Source of the DNA: Leclercia pneumoniae
GTDB lineage: Bacteria; Pseudomonadota; Gammaproteobacteria; Enterobacterales; Enterobacteriaceae
DNA length: 64,000 nt
Assembly: GCF_017348915.1 (NCBI RefSeq)
Contig: NZ_CP071383.1
Location: 2,170,001-2,234,000 of the forward strand
Reading direction: 5' to 3'
A model generated the notes under the pieces. It saw only the letters and a list, made by a program, of their open reading frames with translations, did no database searches and was not told the origin of the DNA. Every line of letters begins with the position of its first letter. Position 1 is the first letter of the stretch. Positions 8,692 through 17,639 of the stretch are shown piece after piece. Position numbers and translations under genes: made by a program.

Positions 8692-8786
8692 CTTAACTCC
8701 TCAATCCTGTTGATAGTTTTAAGGACCAGTCTGCTTACGCAAACGAAATATAACCATGAAGGTTGCCCATTGAGCTTAGCAGGCTT

Positions 8787-9002
8787 TTATAAAGCTGCGT
8801 GCTGACCGCTAACCACGTAGTTAATGGTCTGCTGGTAGATATCACTGAGGATGTCATTGTCTGACGCTTCGACCCATTTGGTCAGCTCCATCAAAATGTC
8901 ATCTTCGGTGACAGCACCCATTTCGGCACGTAAACCCTGTGCAATGGCATTTACCAGTTCCGGCTGTGCGGAAGAGTTGGTCGCAGAATAATAATTAAAC
9001 AT
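8787..9002 (-). CDS. bdm: Biofilm-dependent modulation protein Bdm
   Basis: The 71-residue product is nearly identical to E. coli Bdm, including TEDDILMELTKWVEASDND and the C-terminal INYVVSGQH. Bdm is a small cytoplasmic protein linked to osmotic response, flagella and biofilm regulation, and in E. coli its mRNA is an RNase III target. A longer frame extends to 9059, but the homologous start (MFNYY) with GGAGGC upstream fixes 9002. In E. coli osmC comes next; here osmC lies about 2.6 kb away on the other strand with other genes between. Confidence 0.95.
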   Translation of the reverse strand: MFNYYSATNSSAQPELVNAIAQGLRAEMGAVTEDDILMELTKWVEASDNDILSDIYQQTINYVVSGQHAAL

Positions 9003-9142
9003 GTTGCCTCCGTGTCGTTCTCTGTTTAATGGTACGGCTCGCAAAAACATAATACGCATTCAGAATGACAAATATTTTTACCGCTGTGTTTAAGATTCGT
9101 CCTGGAAATAAAAATATCATCAAACTGTATTTGGAGAATATA

Positions 9143-9664
9143 TTATGGCTTCCAGCGACGCAGTTCCGTATATTTTTCATAAGGCATTGGCGAAGGCCAC
9201 GAGATCAATTCAATCACTCTCCCCCAAGGGGTTTTACCATAACAAAACGCATTACCTTCTCCTTTTTCAGCGGGAAAAGAGAGCGCTTTTGGTTCGGTAA
9301 ATATCTCGCCGCCGGCTGCGGTAAAACGGCTGATTGCCTGCGAAAAATCATCGACATAGACAGCAAAGTGCTGCAGGCCAAAATCGCTGGGGCGGGCGGG
9401 GGACTGTTGGTGTGGGCCGTGCATTTCAAAGAGTTCGATACCGGGGCCGTGCGGCAAGGCCAGCATGCGGATGGCGCGTATTTCCGTGCCGGGGAATAAT
9501 CTTAACGTATGCTGCTGCGCCTCAGGGTCGATATTCTCGCTGCCGGGTTCGACAGAGCGATATAAAATGCGCGCGTCCAGTGCCTGTTCTAAAAATAACG
9601 TGGCTTGTTCAATATCAGGCACCGTAATACCTATGTGGTCAATACCTCTTACTGTCGTTTGCAT
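9143..9664 (-). CDS. VOC (glyoxalase/dioxygenase superfamily) protein
   Basis: About 173 residues with the vicinal-oxygen-chelate fold: N-terminal IDHIGITVPDIEQA with the metal-ligand His, a second half with LQHFAVYVDD, and a terminal VIELISWPS carrying the usual metal-ligand Glu. This suggests a metal-dependent lyase, isomerase or dioxygenase acting on a small molecule; the substrate is unknown. Two ATGs are adjacent at 9667 and 9664; the second is better spaced from GGAGG. It stands alone, with the MBL-fold gene upstream on the same strand. Confidence 0.75.
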   Translation of the reverse strand: MQTTVRGIDHIGITVPDIEQATLFLEQALDARILYRSVEPGSENIDPEAQQHTLRLFPGTEIRAIRMLALPHGPGIELFEMHGPHQQSPARPSDFGLQHFAVYVDDFSQAISRFTAAGGEIFTEPKALSFPAEKGEGNAFCYGKTPWGRVIELISWPSPMPYEKYTELRRWKP

Positions 9665-9715
9665 CATTCCTCCTGCTATACGAATTATTCACTATAGCAG
9701 GAGGAGGTTAGCTTA

Positions 9716-10567
9716 TTACCACTTCATTTCGCCGGTATTCACTTTGGCGCTTAACTCAAGCGAGCTAACTTCGGCCAGGTCAGGATAGGCTTTTTTCATA
9801 GTGTTAATCACATCCGCCGATTTTTTATGCTGCGCCAGGGCAGTTTCAAACTGGGCAAGATAATGCTGAGTAAAACGAATCGCCTCCGCTCCCGCAGGCG
9901 GCGTACCGAGGTAATGGCCCGGAATTACCCGCTCTGGCTGATGGGCCGCCATCGCCGCCAGCGTCTGTTGCCACTGCTGGCGGGATTCTTTGGTTTGCGT
10001 ATCCGCCGTCCAGACGTGAATGCCCCAGGAAACGCCGGTTCCCCCCAGGATGGTTTTCGCGGACGGGATCCAGACGTAAGCCGCGTAATCGTCAGCATGC
10101 TCTATCGACACTTTTTCGCCGTCGATCATAAAAGTTGTGGAGGCCAGCACCTGCGGCACGTACAGATTAGTCGGCGCACCGTCTTTCATCTGCGGTCCCC
10201 AGAATTGCAGTTTCGCCTCTTTGGTGGCGTTAATGTGATCCACTACCTGCCGGGTTGCCAGGATTTTGGCCTCCGGGAAGGCCTTCACCAGCGGCTGCAG
10301 ACCAAAGTAGAAATCCGGGTCGCCGGAGGTGATCACAATTTTGTTCAGCTTCCTGCCGCTGCGACGAATTTTCTCGACCAGCGCTTCACCATCTTTCACG
10401 CTGAACTGCGCATCAAAAAGGACAGCCTCTTTCGGGCCATAAACCAGCGTTGAGGAGACGGCAAAAATCGCGTTCTCCTGCGGGTTATAGCTCTCTACGG
10501 TCAATGGGGCCGCAAAGGCGGCGGGGGTGATAAGGGTGCACAGTACGGCAAGGTGGGTAAGCTTCAT
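9716..10567 (-). CDS. Exported MBL-fold protein with degenerate zinc motif
   Basis: The protein has about 283 residues with a signal peptide (residues 1-20, ending AAFAAP). Its metallo-beta-lactamase fold is recognisable by VLFDAQFS, TSGDPDFYFG, the EHADDYAAYVW strand and the late IPGHYLGTP. The canonical HxHxDH is replaced by S81, D83, D85 and F86, so three of four ligands in that motif are lost while the late GH is kept. It may bind metal differently or not be a hydrolase. The signal peptide and position above GAAG support the start at 10567; the frame runs further upstream to 10690. It is divergent from a LysR gene that probably regulates it. Confidence 0.7.
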   Translation of the reverse strand: MKLTHLAVLCTLITPAAFAAPLTVESYNPQENAIFAVSSTLVYGPKEAVLFDAQFSVKDGEALVEKIRRSGRKLNKIVITSGDPDFYFGLQPLVKAFPEAKILATRQVVDHINATKEAKLQFWGPQMKDGAPTNLYVPQVLASTTFMIDGEKVSIEHADDYAAYVWIPSAKTILGGTGVSWGIHVWTADTQTKESRQQWQQTLAAMAAHQPERVIPGHYLGTPPAGAEAIRFTQHYLAQFETALAQHKKSADVINTMKKAYPDLAEVSSLELSAKVNTGEMKW

Positions 10568-10676
10568 CTTCGGGTCTCGGTTAGCAACAAAGCCGCTATT
10601 GTACCCCTCAGCGCATTTGCCAGAATTACTGAAACAAGACATGCTTAGTTTCATAAATCGAACAAATGGAGTTTTC

Positions 10677-11555
10677 ATGGATCGCGTCATTGCCGCTCAG
10701 GTCTATAACCGCATATGTGAACTGGGGAGCCTGAGCGCGGCAGCCCGTGCGCTGGGTATTTCACGCCCGATGGTGAGCCGCTATCTGGAACAGATGGAAA
10801 AGTGGGCCGGAACCCGGCTGGTGAACCGCTCGACCCGCAAGCTCACGCTGACGGCGGCAGGGGAGAACGTGCTGCAGAAAACCCGTACGCTGGCGCAGCT
10901 GTCGCACGAGATCGAAGGCCATGCGCCCCGCGATCTGCCCTCCGGTACGTTACGCGTCGCCTGCGCCCATTTTACCGCCCTCCATATGCTTGCCCCCATT
11001 TTGCCTGATTTTCTGGCGCGCTACCCGCAGGTGCGCGTCGAGCTGGATGTGAATAATCACCCGGTCAGCCTGGTGGGAGAACGGATTGATGTCGCTATTC
11101 GCATCACGGATAACCCGGAGCCGGGCATGATTGCCCGTAAGCTGGGGCGCTGTAGGTCAGTGCTCTGCGCCTCGCCGCATTATCTGGCTACTCATGGCAC
11201 ACCGCAGCACCCGCAGGCATTAGCTCAGCATAACTGTCTGCATTACAGCTTTTTTGCCGGGCAGTCCTGGCAATTTATCACCCCGGAGGGGGAGGGGCTG
11301 AGCGTAGCCGTCGGGGGTAATCTCAGCGCCAGTATCTCATCGCTCTTACTGGCTGCTGCCGTAGCCCACTGCGGAATTGCCATGCTGCCCGAGCAGGAGG
11401 CGCAGGCTGCGCTGGCGCAGGGTGAACTGGTGCCGGTATTGCCCGAACTCACGCCTAAGCCCTTGTCTATTTTCGGTATCTATCAGTCACGCGAATACCA
11501 GCCCGCCGCGCTGCGCCTTTTCCTTGACGCCGTTGAACAACATCTGCGCAATTAA
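10677..11555 (+). CDS. LysR-family transcriptional regulator
   Basis: 292 residues with an N-terminal LysR helix-turn-helix (residues about 1-60, with LSAAARALGISRPMVSRYLE) and a C-terminal periplasmic-binding-like effector domain. The start at 10677 has GGAG six bases upstream and begins directly with the DNA-binding domain; the frame itself is open from further upstream. It is divergent from the MBL-fold gene, 109 bp apart, which is the usual arrangement for a LysR protein and its target. The effector is unknown. Confidence 0.88.
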   Translation: MDRVIAAQVYNRICELGSLSAAARALGISRPMVSRYLEQMEKWAGTRLVNRSTRKLTLTAAGENVLQKTRTLAQLSHEIEGHAPRDLPSGTLRVACAHFTALHMLAPILPDFLARYPQVRVELDVNNHPVSLVGERIDVAIRITDNPEPGMIARKLGRCRSVLCASPHYLATHGTPQHPQALAQHNCLHYSFFAGQSWQFITPEGEGLSVAVGGNLSASISSLLLAAAVAHCGIAMLPEQEAQAALAQGELVPVLPELTPKPLSIFGIYQSREYQPAALRLFLDAVEQHLRN

Positions 11556-11633
11556 CAAGAATTATCCGTGTTTCGGGTCAGGCAAAAAGGGTGGTCTATA
11601 CTTAACCCTTTGTATGTCAAAAGGAGAACAAGC

Positions 11634-12062
11634 ATGACGATTCATAAACACGGTTCGGCGCACTGGTCTGGTGACATCAAACGCGGTAAAGGGACGGTTT
11701 CTACCGAAAGCGGCGTGCTCAACCAGCAGCCCTACGGCTTCAATACTCGCTTTGAAGGGGCGGCCGGTACCAACCCGGAAGAACTGATCGGCGCGGCGCA
11801 TGCAGCCTGTTTCTCAATGGCGCTTTCGCTGATGTTGGGCGAAGCGGGTTACACAGCCGATTCCATTGATACCAAAGCGGTAGTGTCACTGGATAAAACG
11901 GACAGCGGTTTTGCCATCAGCAAAATTGCCCTGGAGAGTAAAGTGACGGTACCTGGCATTGATCCACAGCAGTTCGACGGCATTATTCAGAAGGCCAAAG
12001 CCGGTTGCCCGGTGTCGCAGGTGCTGAATGCTGAGATCACCCTGGACTATAAACTGAATTAA
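11634..12062 (+). CDS. osmC: Organic hydroperoxide reductase OsmC
   Basis: The 142-residue protein matches E. coli OsmC, a thiol peroxidase of the OsmC/Ohr family induced by osmotic stress and stationary phase. The two redox cysteines (C59 in AHAACFSMALS and C125 in AKAGCPVSQ) and the catalytic R39 and E49 are present. The start at 11634 has AGGAGA nine bases upstream; the longer frame from 11568 is not supported. In E. coli osmC follows bdm directly. Here two transcription units are inserted between them. Confidence 0.95.
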   Translation: MTIHKHGSAHWSGDIKRGKGTVSTESGVLNQQPYGFNTRFEGAAGTNPEELIGAAHAACFSMALSLMLGEAGYTADSIDTKAVVSLDKTDSGFAISKIALESKVTVPGIDPQQFDGIIQKAKAGCPVSQVLNAEITLDYKLN

Positions 12063-12094
12063 TGGTCTGGCCGGGCCGCGCGCCCGGCTATCCA

Positions 12095-13009
12095 TCAACG
12101 CCCCGGGCCATTCAATCCCTCGGGGAAGATTGCCGTCAGCCAGTCGATAAATACCCGCAACCGATGCGTCACATGCCGGTTTTGTGGATAGACCACATAA
12201 AACGGATACCGCGGCGGTCGCCATTTCACCAAGATCTCAACCAGTTTCCCTTCCCGTATCAATTCACCAGCCGAATAGCGAAAAGTCTGCACAATACCCA
12301 TACCTGCCACCGCCGCGGCCAGGTGAGCATTGCTCTCATTGATGCCGATGGCATGGGGCATCACCATTTCCCGCACCCCATCCTCGTCGGTAAAACGAAA
12401 GGGAAAAGGACGGCCAGTGACCGGGGAGAGATAGCTCACCAGCCGGTGGCCATTGCGTAGCTCTTCGGGATAGGCGGGGGTGCCGTGGTGCTTCAGATAG
12501 GCGGGCGTGGCGCAGGTCACCATCTCCGCATTACCGATATGCCGCGCAATAAGTGACGAGTCTTCCAGCGCACCGCCGCGGATCACGCAATCCACGCTGC
12601 CGCGGATCAAATCAACCGGCCGGTCGGCCACGCCAAGCTCCAGGCGGATGCCGGGATACTGGCGCATAAAATCTGGCAGCGCAGGAATGAGCACATCCCG
12701 CGCCGTTGAGCCACCCACGTCGATGCGCAGTTGCCCCTGAGGCTGCTGTTTTGCTGTATTAAAGGCGGTGTCGATATCTTCAATATCAATCAGCACCCGT
12801 GAGGCTTTCTCATAATACTCGCGCCCTTCAGGCGTAGCGCTTACCCGACGGGTGGTGCGCTGTAATAACTGTACGCCCAGATGCGCTTCCAGCGATTTCA
12901 CCAGTTTGCTGAGGGTCGCATTCGGCATATTCAGCGAGTCTGCCGCCCGGGTAAAACTCCCGCTTTCTACCACTCGCGCAAAAGCGCGCATTGCCAATAA
13001 TTGATCCAC
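12095..13009 (-). CDS. LysR-family transcriptional regulator
   Basis: About 304 residues with the LysR DNA-binding domain at the N-terminus (LLAMRAFARVVESGSFTRAA, then NATLSKLVKSLE) and the effector-binding domain behind it, of the AaeR/DsdC-like subclass common for oxidoreductase neighbours. GTG at 13009 is preferred because GAGGG lies seven bases upstream; another GTG at 13030 has no ribosome site. It is divergent from the SDR gene, its likely target. Confidence 0.87.
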   Translation of the reverse strand: MDQLLAMRAFARVVESGSFTRAADSLNMPNATLSKLVKSLEAHLGVQLLQRTTRRVSATPEGREYYEKASRVLIDIEDIDTAFNTAKQQPQGQLRIDVGGSTARDVLIPALPDFMRQYPGIRLELGVADRPVDLIRGSVDCVIRGGALEDSSLIARHIGNAEMVTCATPAYLKHHGTPAYPEELRNGHRLVSYLSPVTGRPFPFRFTDEDGVREMVMPHAIGINESNAHLAAAVAGMGIVQTFRYSAGELIREGKLVEILVKWRPPRYPFYVVYPQNRHVTHRLRVFIDWLTAIFPEGLNGPGR

Positions 13010-13132
13010 CGCTAGCCCTCGATTATGCACACACAGAAAGAGTCATTTCCATTTTTGCTAATTTTTCTCCAATCCGGCAAGCGTTAGATTAGCCCCACAG
13101 ACAGTTACTAACGCAACCACAAGGTAAATCAC

Positions 13133-13882
13133 ATGAACAACGCACTGAATGGAAAAATCGCACTCGTCACCGGCGGCACCAGCGGCATCGGTCTGGCAAC
13201 AGCCAAAGAGTTAATTGCGCAGGGGGCGAAGGTGTACATCACCGGTCGTCGCGAAGCCGAGCTGGAGAAAGCGCTGATCGCGCTGGGCGATGCTGCCACC
13301 GGCATCCGCGCAGACGCATCGCAGCTTGCTGACCTCGATAAGGTTTATGGACAGATCGCAGAACAGGCCGGGCGGCTGGATATCCTCTTTGCCAACGCGG
13401 GCGGCGGCGACATGTTGCCGCTGGGAGAAATTACCGAAGAACATTTTGACCGTATTTTCGCCACTAACGTGCGCGGCGTGCTCTTTACCGTACAGAAGGC
13501 GCTGCCGCTGCTGTCGAATGGGTCTTCGGTGATCCTGACCGGCTCTACGGTCTCGGTGATGGGAACGGCTAATTTCAGTGTTTACAGCGCCAGCAAGGCG
13601 GCGGTACGTAACTTTGCCCGCTCCTGGGCGCTGGATTTACAGGGGCGCGGTGTGCGGATTAACGTGGTAAGCCCTGGCCCGATTAAAACCCCAGGACTTG
13701 GCGATCTGGTGCCGGAAGAGCAGCGCCAGGGGTTGTTCGACGCGCTGGCCGCTCAGGTCCCGCTGCAACGCATTGGCGAACCGGAAGAGGTGGGTAAAGC
13801 CGTGGCCTTCCTGGCCTCCGATGCCGCCAGCTTTATCAATGCCACCGAACTGTTTGTCGATGGCGGTATGGCGCAGATCTAG
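13133..13882 (+). CDS. Short-chain dehydrogenase/reductase (classical SDR)
   Basis: The 249-residue protein has the NAD(P)-binding TGGTSGIG (about 13-20), the NAG structural motif (FANAGGG), the catalytic Ser, Tyr and Lys in SV.GTANFSVYSASKAA, and the VSPGPIKTPG segment. It reduces or oxidises a carbonyl/alcohol of unknown identity in the cytoplasm. An Arg after the first beta strand (TGRRE) suggests NADP preference. It is divergent from a LysR gene. Its TAG stop overlaps the TAG stop of the convergent alginate lyase gene. Confidence 0.9.
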   Translation: MNNALNGKIALVTGGTSGIGLATAKELIAQGAKVYITGRREAELEKALIALGDAATGIRADASQLADLDKVYGQIAEQAGRLDILFANAGGGDMLPLGEITEEHFDRIFATNVRGVLFTVQKALPLLSNGSSVILTGSTVSVMGTANFSVYSASKAAVRNFARSWALDLQGRGVRINVVSPGPIKTPGLGDLVPEEQRQGLFDALAAQVPLQRIGEPEEVGKAVAFLASDAASFINATELFVDGGMAQI

Positions 13883-14841
13883 GGCGCATAAATAAGCGTG
13901 AGATTGCCGCCGAGACGGCGGCTTTCAAGCGGTTGACGGGCGTCACGCAGGGCGCGCGTCGTGGCGTTACACCGGGTCAGATTGCACCAGGGTGCCAGCC
14001 ACACCGGATCGGTTTCTCTCTGGCTCAGAACGTATCCCGCCAGCCGCCCCAGGGCACCATGATTCTCCTTCAGTAGATCCTGTCCGTTCGCTGCAGCAAA
14101 GCTGGCGATCATCACCAGCGGTTGCAGGGCGTAATTATGATAAGCCAGCGCGCGTGCACCGCGTTTTTGTTCGTTGGGTAGTTGCCCATCGGCGGCGATC
14201 TGCCCGGCGGCAAGGCGAAACACCTTTATTGACCAGTCGTACAGATCCTGACGGTCGAGCGCAACCGCCGTGCTCATCACCGCCCAGGCCGCCCAGTAGC
14301 TGTGATTATTGGTTTTTTGCAGCGCCAGACCGTCCCAGTCTGCCACCACCAGGTCCGCCAGTTCCCCGAGCCAGTGCGCAACCTGCGCGTCTTCAGGCTG
14401 CGGTTGTAGCGTCAGCCAGCCTGTAGCGAGAGTGGCCAGCGCCCATTTACGCATTGCCCGCCCGGTATGGTTGGTCTGGGTTGAGGTTAATGCCCCCGCG
14501 CGGGCCCATGCGCGATAACCCTTCAGGAGACAGTTGAGCGTGGCGGGATCGCCGCTCTGTTTATAGCGCCAGACCATGGTCGAGATACCGCGTTCAAAGT
14601 CGACAATAGGTTGGGTATGGGAGCGAAACGCGCGTTCCGCTGCAGGGTTCAGGGTGGCGCGCGCGCTGTCTGAGCCTGCATATTTACTGGGAAAGTCCAG
14701 CGCCCCGGTCCAGGGGGCAGGCAGATCGACACACTTTCCGGCCAGGGTGTGCGGCAGGGGGCGGGTAAACCCCGGCGGCGGCACCAGCGGTGCCGCCCAG
14801 AGCAGGGAGGGTAAAAAGGCCAAAACAAGTAATAAACGCAT
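13879..14841 (-). CDS. Periplasmic alginate lyase (PL5, AlgL-like)
   Basis: 320 residues with a signal peptide (1-17) followed by an all-helical alginate lyase domain. WRYKQSGD (about 91-98) and NNHSYWAAWAVMSTAV (from about 178) are hallmarks of polysaccharide lyase family 5, which cleaves poly-beta-D-mannuronate by beta-elimination; the His and Trp of NNHSYW are catalytic or substrate-binding in AlgL. Its ATG overlaps the ddpF stop as TAATG, so it is translationally coupled to the dipeptide transporter operon. No alginate biosynthesis genes are present in the window, so an AlgL-type role in alginate export is unlikely here. Its true substrate may be another uronate polymer. Confidence 0.75.
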   Translation of the reverse strand: MRLLLVLAFLPSLLWAAPLVPPPGFTRPLPHTLAGKCVDLPAPWTGALDFPSKYAGSDSARATLNPAAERAFRSHTQPIVDFERGISTMVWRYKQSGDPATLNCLLKGYRAWARAGALTSTQTNHTGRAMRKWALATLATGWLTLQPQPEDAQVAHWLGELADLVVADWDGLALQKTNNHSYWAAWAVMSTAVALDRQDLYDWSIKVFRLAAGQIAADGQLPNEQKRGARALAYHNYALQPLVMIASFAAANGQDLLKENHGALGRLAGYVLSQRETDPVWLAPWCNLTRCNATTRALRDARQPLESRRLGGNLTLIYAP

Positions 14842-15767
14842 TACTCAAGCTTACGCCAACAGCGCACCGCACGGCCACCCGAAACCGTGGCAAGCGCCTG
14901 CGGCTGTTCGCAGCCTGCGGTGGCCAACGGACAGCGGTCGCGGAAATAGCAGCCCGTCGGCAGCTGACGATTGCCCGGCAGATCGGTTTTTCGTAATGCC
15001 AGGGCATCATCCAGCGGTGCGCCGGTTTTCGGTACCGAGTCCAGCAGCAGCTGGGTGTAAGGGTGGGACGGGCTATTCAGTACCTGCTGTGTCTCGCCCA
15101 GCTCAACGATCTGCCCCAGATACATCACCGCCACCCGGTCACTCATGTGCCGGACCACCGAGACATTATGGGAAATCAGCACATAGGTTAGCGTCCGCTC
15201 ACGCTGTAAATTGACCAACAGATTCAGAATTTGTGCCTGCACGGAAATATCCAGCGCGCTGGTAGGCTCATCCAGCACGATGATATCGGGGTCCGATGAC
15301 AATGCCCTGGCAATGGCGATTCGCTGGCGCTGCCCGCCAGAAAAGGCATGCGGTAGACGATCGAGATATTCGGGGCGAATGCCCACCTGTTGCGCCAGCG
15401 CTTCGGCCAGACTGCGGCGGGCGCGTTCGTTACTGCGCGTTTTTATCCACACGGGTTCCGTGATGATCCGCCAGACCGGCAGGCGCGGATCGAGGGAGGA
15501 GAGCGGATCCTGAAACACCATCTGCATCCCGCTGCGGTCATGGTGGCAGCATTCGCCGGTGCTGGGCTTCAGCATGCCCATCAGCAGTTGGGCAAGGGTG
15601 CTTTTACCGCACCCTGACTCCCCGACCACCCCCAGGGTTTCACCGCGTTTGATCTGCAAATCGAGCCCGTTCAGGGCATGAACCTGTTCTGTCACCCGTC
15701 CCCGCCAGTTTTTCCGCGCCGGAAAATTCACATGCACTCGATTAAGCTCAAGTAATACTTCAGACAT
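14841..15767 (-). CDS. ddpF: D-Ala-D-Ala transporter ATP-binding protein DdpF
   Basis: 308 residues, the same length as E. coli DdpF. It has Walker A GESGCGKST, signature FSGGQRQR, Walker B IIVLDEPTSALD and the C-terminal oligopeptide-transporter extension with cysteines (CYFRDRCPLA..GCE) that in this family may hold an Fe-S cluster. It energises uptake of D-alanyl-D-alanine with DdpD. The start at 15767 overlaps the ddpD stop (ATGTCTGA); the frame open to 15818 is not the real start. Confidence 0.95.
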   Translation of the reverse strand: MSEVLLELNRVHVNFPARKNWRGRVTEQVHALNGLDLQIKRGETLGVVGESGCGKSTLAQLLMGMLKPSTGECCHHDRSGMQMVFQDPLSSLDPRLPVWRIITEPVWIKTRSNERARRSLAEALAQQVGIRPEYLDRLPHAFSGGQRQRIAIARALSSDPDIIVLDEPTSALDISVQAQILNLLVNLQRERTLTYVLISHNVSVVRHMSDRVAVMYLGQIVELGETQQVLNSPSHPYTQLLLDSVPKTGAPLDDALALRKTDLPGNRQLPTGCYFRDRCPLATAGCEQPQALATVSGGRAVRCWRKLE

Positions 15768-16746
15768 GACGAGTCTCCAGTTGCGGATACCAGCAGGCCG
15801 CGAGCTGGCCGGTGGCACCGTGCGGTGAGAGCGGCGGTATCTGGCTACATTGTGTTCCGGCGGCGAAGCAGCGTTCGCGAAACGCGCACCCCGTGGGCAA
15901 ACGGGTCAGGTTGGGTACGGTGCCGGGGATCGCCGGCAGCATTTCGCGCGGTTCGCCATTTTCCGGGGCGCACTGCAGCAGGCCGATAGAGTAGGGATGC
16001 ACCGGATGGGCAATCAGGGCATCGGTCGCTCCCGTTTCGATCACGCTTCCGGCATACATGACATACAGTCGATCGCAGAGTTGCGAGACGACCGCCATAT
16101 CGTGGCTAATGAACAGCACCGAGGTGCCGCTGGCGCGGGCTTTATGCTTCAGCAACCGCAGCACCTGCAGCTGGACGGTCACATCCAGCGCGGTGGTGGG
16201 TTCATCGGCGATAATCAGATCCGGCTCGCAGGAGAAGGCCAGGGCGATCATCACCCGCTGGCGCATCCCCCCTGAGAGTTCGAACGGGTAGCGATCCATC
16301 ACCCGCGCCGCATCGGGGATCTGCATCTCCTCCAGCAGCGAAATGGCCTTTTGCTGCGCCTCGCGGCGGGAGAGCGGCTGGTGCTGGCGGATCACCTCCA
16401 TCATTTGTCGGCCGATGCGCCGGGTCGGGTTAAGGGCGGTCATCGGCTCCTGAAAAATCATCGCCACCCGGGCGCCACGCCACTGGCGCAGCTGTTTTTC
16501 GTGGGCAGTGAGCATGTCCTCCCCGAGTAGCGTCACCTGACCGCTGTGAATGCGATAACTCCCCTCGGGCAGCAGGCGCATTGCCAGCATGGCGGTAACT
16601 GATTTACCGGAGCCCGATTCGCCTACTACCCCCACGATTTCGCCGCGCTTAACCTCCAGCGAGACGCGGTTCAGAGCATGCACTTCACCGCGAAAAACAG
16701 GAAAGCTCAGGTGTAAATTGTCGATGGCTAAGACTGCGTCTCCCAT
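15760..16746 (-). CDS. ddpD: D-Ala-D-Ala transporter ATP-binding protein DdpD
   Basis: 328 residues with Walker [10 protein letters not shown], signature LSGGMRQR, Walker [13 protein letters not shown] and the C-terminal [14 protein letters not shown] cysteine segment. It aligns throughout with E. coli DdpD. It forms a heterodimeric ATPase with DdpF on the cytoplasmic face of the DdpBC channel. The start overlaps the ddpC stop (TAATG) and a GGAGGAAA site lies just upstream. Confidence 0.95.
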   Translation of the reverse strand: MGDAVLAIDNLHLSFPVFRGEVHALNRVSLEVKRGEIVGVVGESGSGKSVTAMLAMRLLPEGSYRIHSGQVTLLGEDMLTAHEKQLRQWRGARVAMIFQEPMTALNPTRRIGRQMMEVIRQHQPLSRREAQQKAISLLEEMQIPDAARVMDRYPFELSGGMRQRVMIALAFSCEPDLIIADEPTTALDVTVQLQVLRLLKHKARASGTSVLFISHDMAVVSQLCDRLYVMYAGSVIETGATDALIAHPVHPYSIGLLQCAPENGEPREMLPAIPGTVPNLTRLPTGCAFRERCFAAGTQCSQIPPLSPHGATGQLAACWYPQLETRHV

Positions 16747-17639
16747 TACTGTTTTCCTCCCGATTTCGGATCAAGCAGGTCACGAATGCCGTCGCCGAAC
16801 AGGTTAAAACCCACGGCGGTAATCAGAATGGCCACACCCGGAAAAGCGCAATACCACCACTGATCGAGCACATAGTTACGGCCAACAGCCACCATCGCCC
16901 CCCATTCAGCGGTGGGCTGCTGTGCCCCCAGTCCGATGAATCCTAGCGTGGCTGCCATCAGAATGGCGCTGCCGATATCCAGCGATGCCTGGACAATAAG
17001 CGGCGGCAGGGCATTGCGCAGAATATGCCAGCTGATCAAATGCCAGCGTGACGCGCCAAAGGTGCGCGCCGCCTGTACATAGGTGAACTGGCGTACCACC
17101 AGCGTCTGACCGCGCGCCAGGCGCACATAAAACGGAATACGGACGATAGCAATTGCCAGCATGGCGTTGAACAGGCTTGGCCCCAGGGCCGCGGCCAGCG
17201 CCATGGTGAGGACCAGCGAGGGGATCGACAGCATAATGTCCATGACGCGCATAATGATGGCGTCGCCACGTCCGCCGATGACACCGGAGAAGCAGCCCAG
17301 CAGTGAGCCAATGCCACCGGCTATTACCACCACCGCCAGCCCTGCGGCGATGGATTGTTGGCTACCCACCAGCACCCGGCTAAACAGATCGCGTCCGACC
17401 TCATCGGTACCAAACCAGTGGGTTGCCGACGGCGCCTGTAAACGCGCGGTGAGATCGAGCGCATTCGGGTCGTGCGGGACAATCCAGGGTGACAGGATCA
17501 TTAACAGCAGCATCAAGAGCATGATTAGCCCGCCCACCAGCGTCAGCGGACTCTGGCGCAGCAGCCATATTATTTTTGCCCAGTCAATGCGGGGCGGCGT
17601 GGCCTTTACGGTCACTGGCGTTTCCTGGCTTAACATCAT
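16746..17639 (-). CDS. ddpC: D-Ala-D-Ala transporter permease DdpC
   Basis: 297 residues with about six membrane segments, starting near residue 30. The permease EAA-type loop is visible around AARTFGASRWHLISWHILRN, and the NH2-terminal extension typical of DppC-like permeases is present. It forms the inner-membrane channel with DdpB. Its ATG overlaps the ddpB stop (ATGA). Confidence 0.95.
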   Translation of the reverse strand: MMLSQETPVTVKATPPRIDWAKIIWLLRQSPLTLVGGLIMLLMLLLMILSPWIVPHDPNALDLTARLQAPSATHWFGTDEVGRDLFSRVLVGSQQSIAAGLAVVVIAGGIGSLLGCFSGVIGGRGDAIIMRVMDIMLSIPSLVLTMALAAALGPSLFNAMLAIAIVRIPFYVRLARGQTLVVRQFTYVQAARTFGASRWHLISWHILRNALPPLIVQASLDIGSAILMAATLGFIGLGAQQPTAEWGAMVAVGRNYVLDQWWYCAFPGVAILITAVGFNLFGDGIRDLLDPKSGGKQ

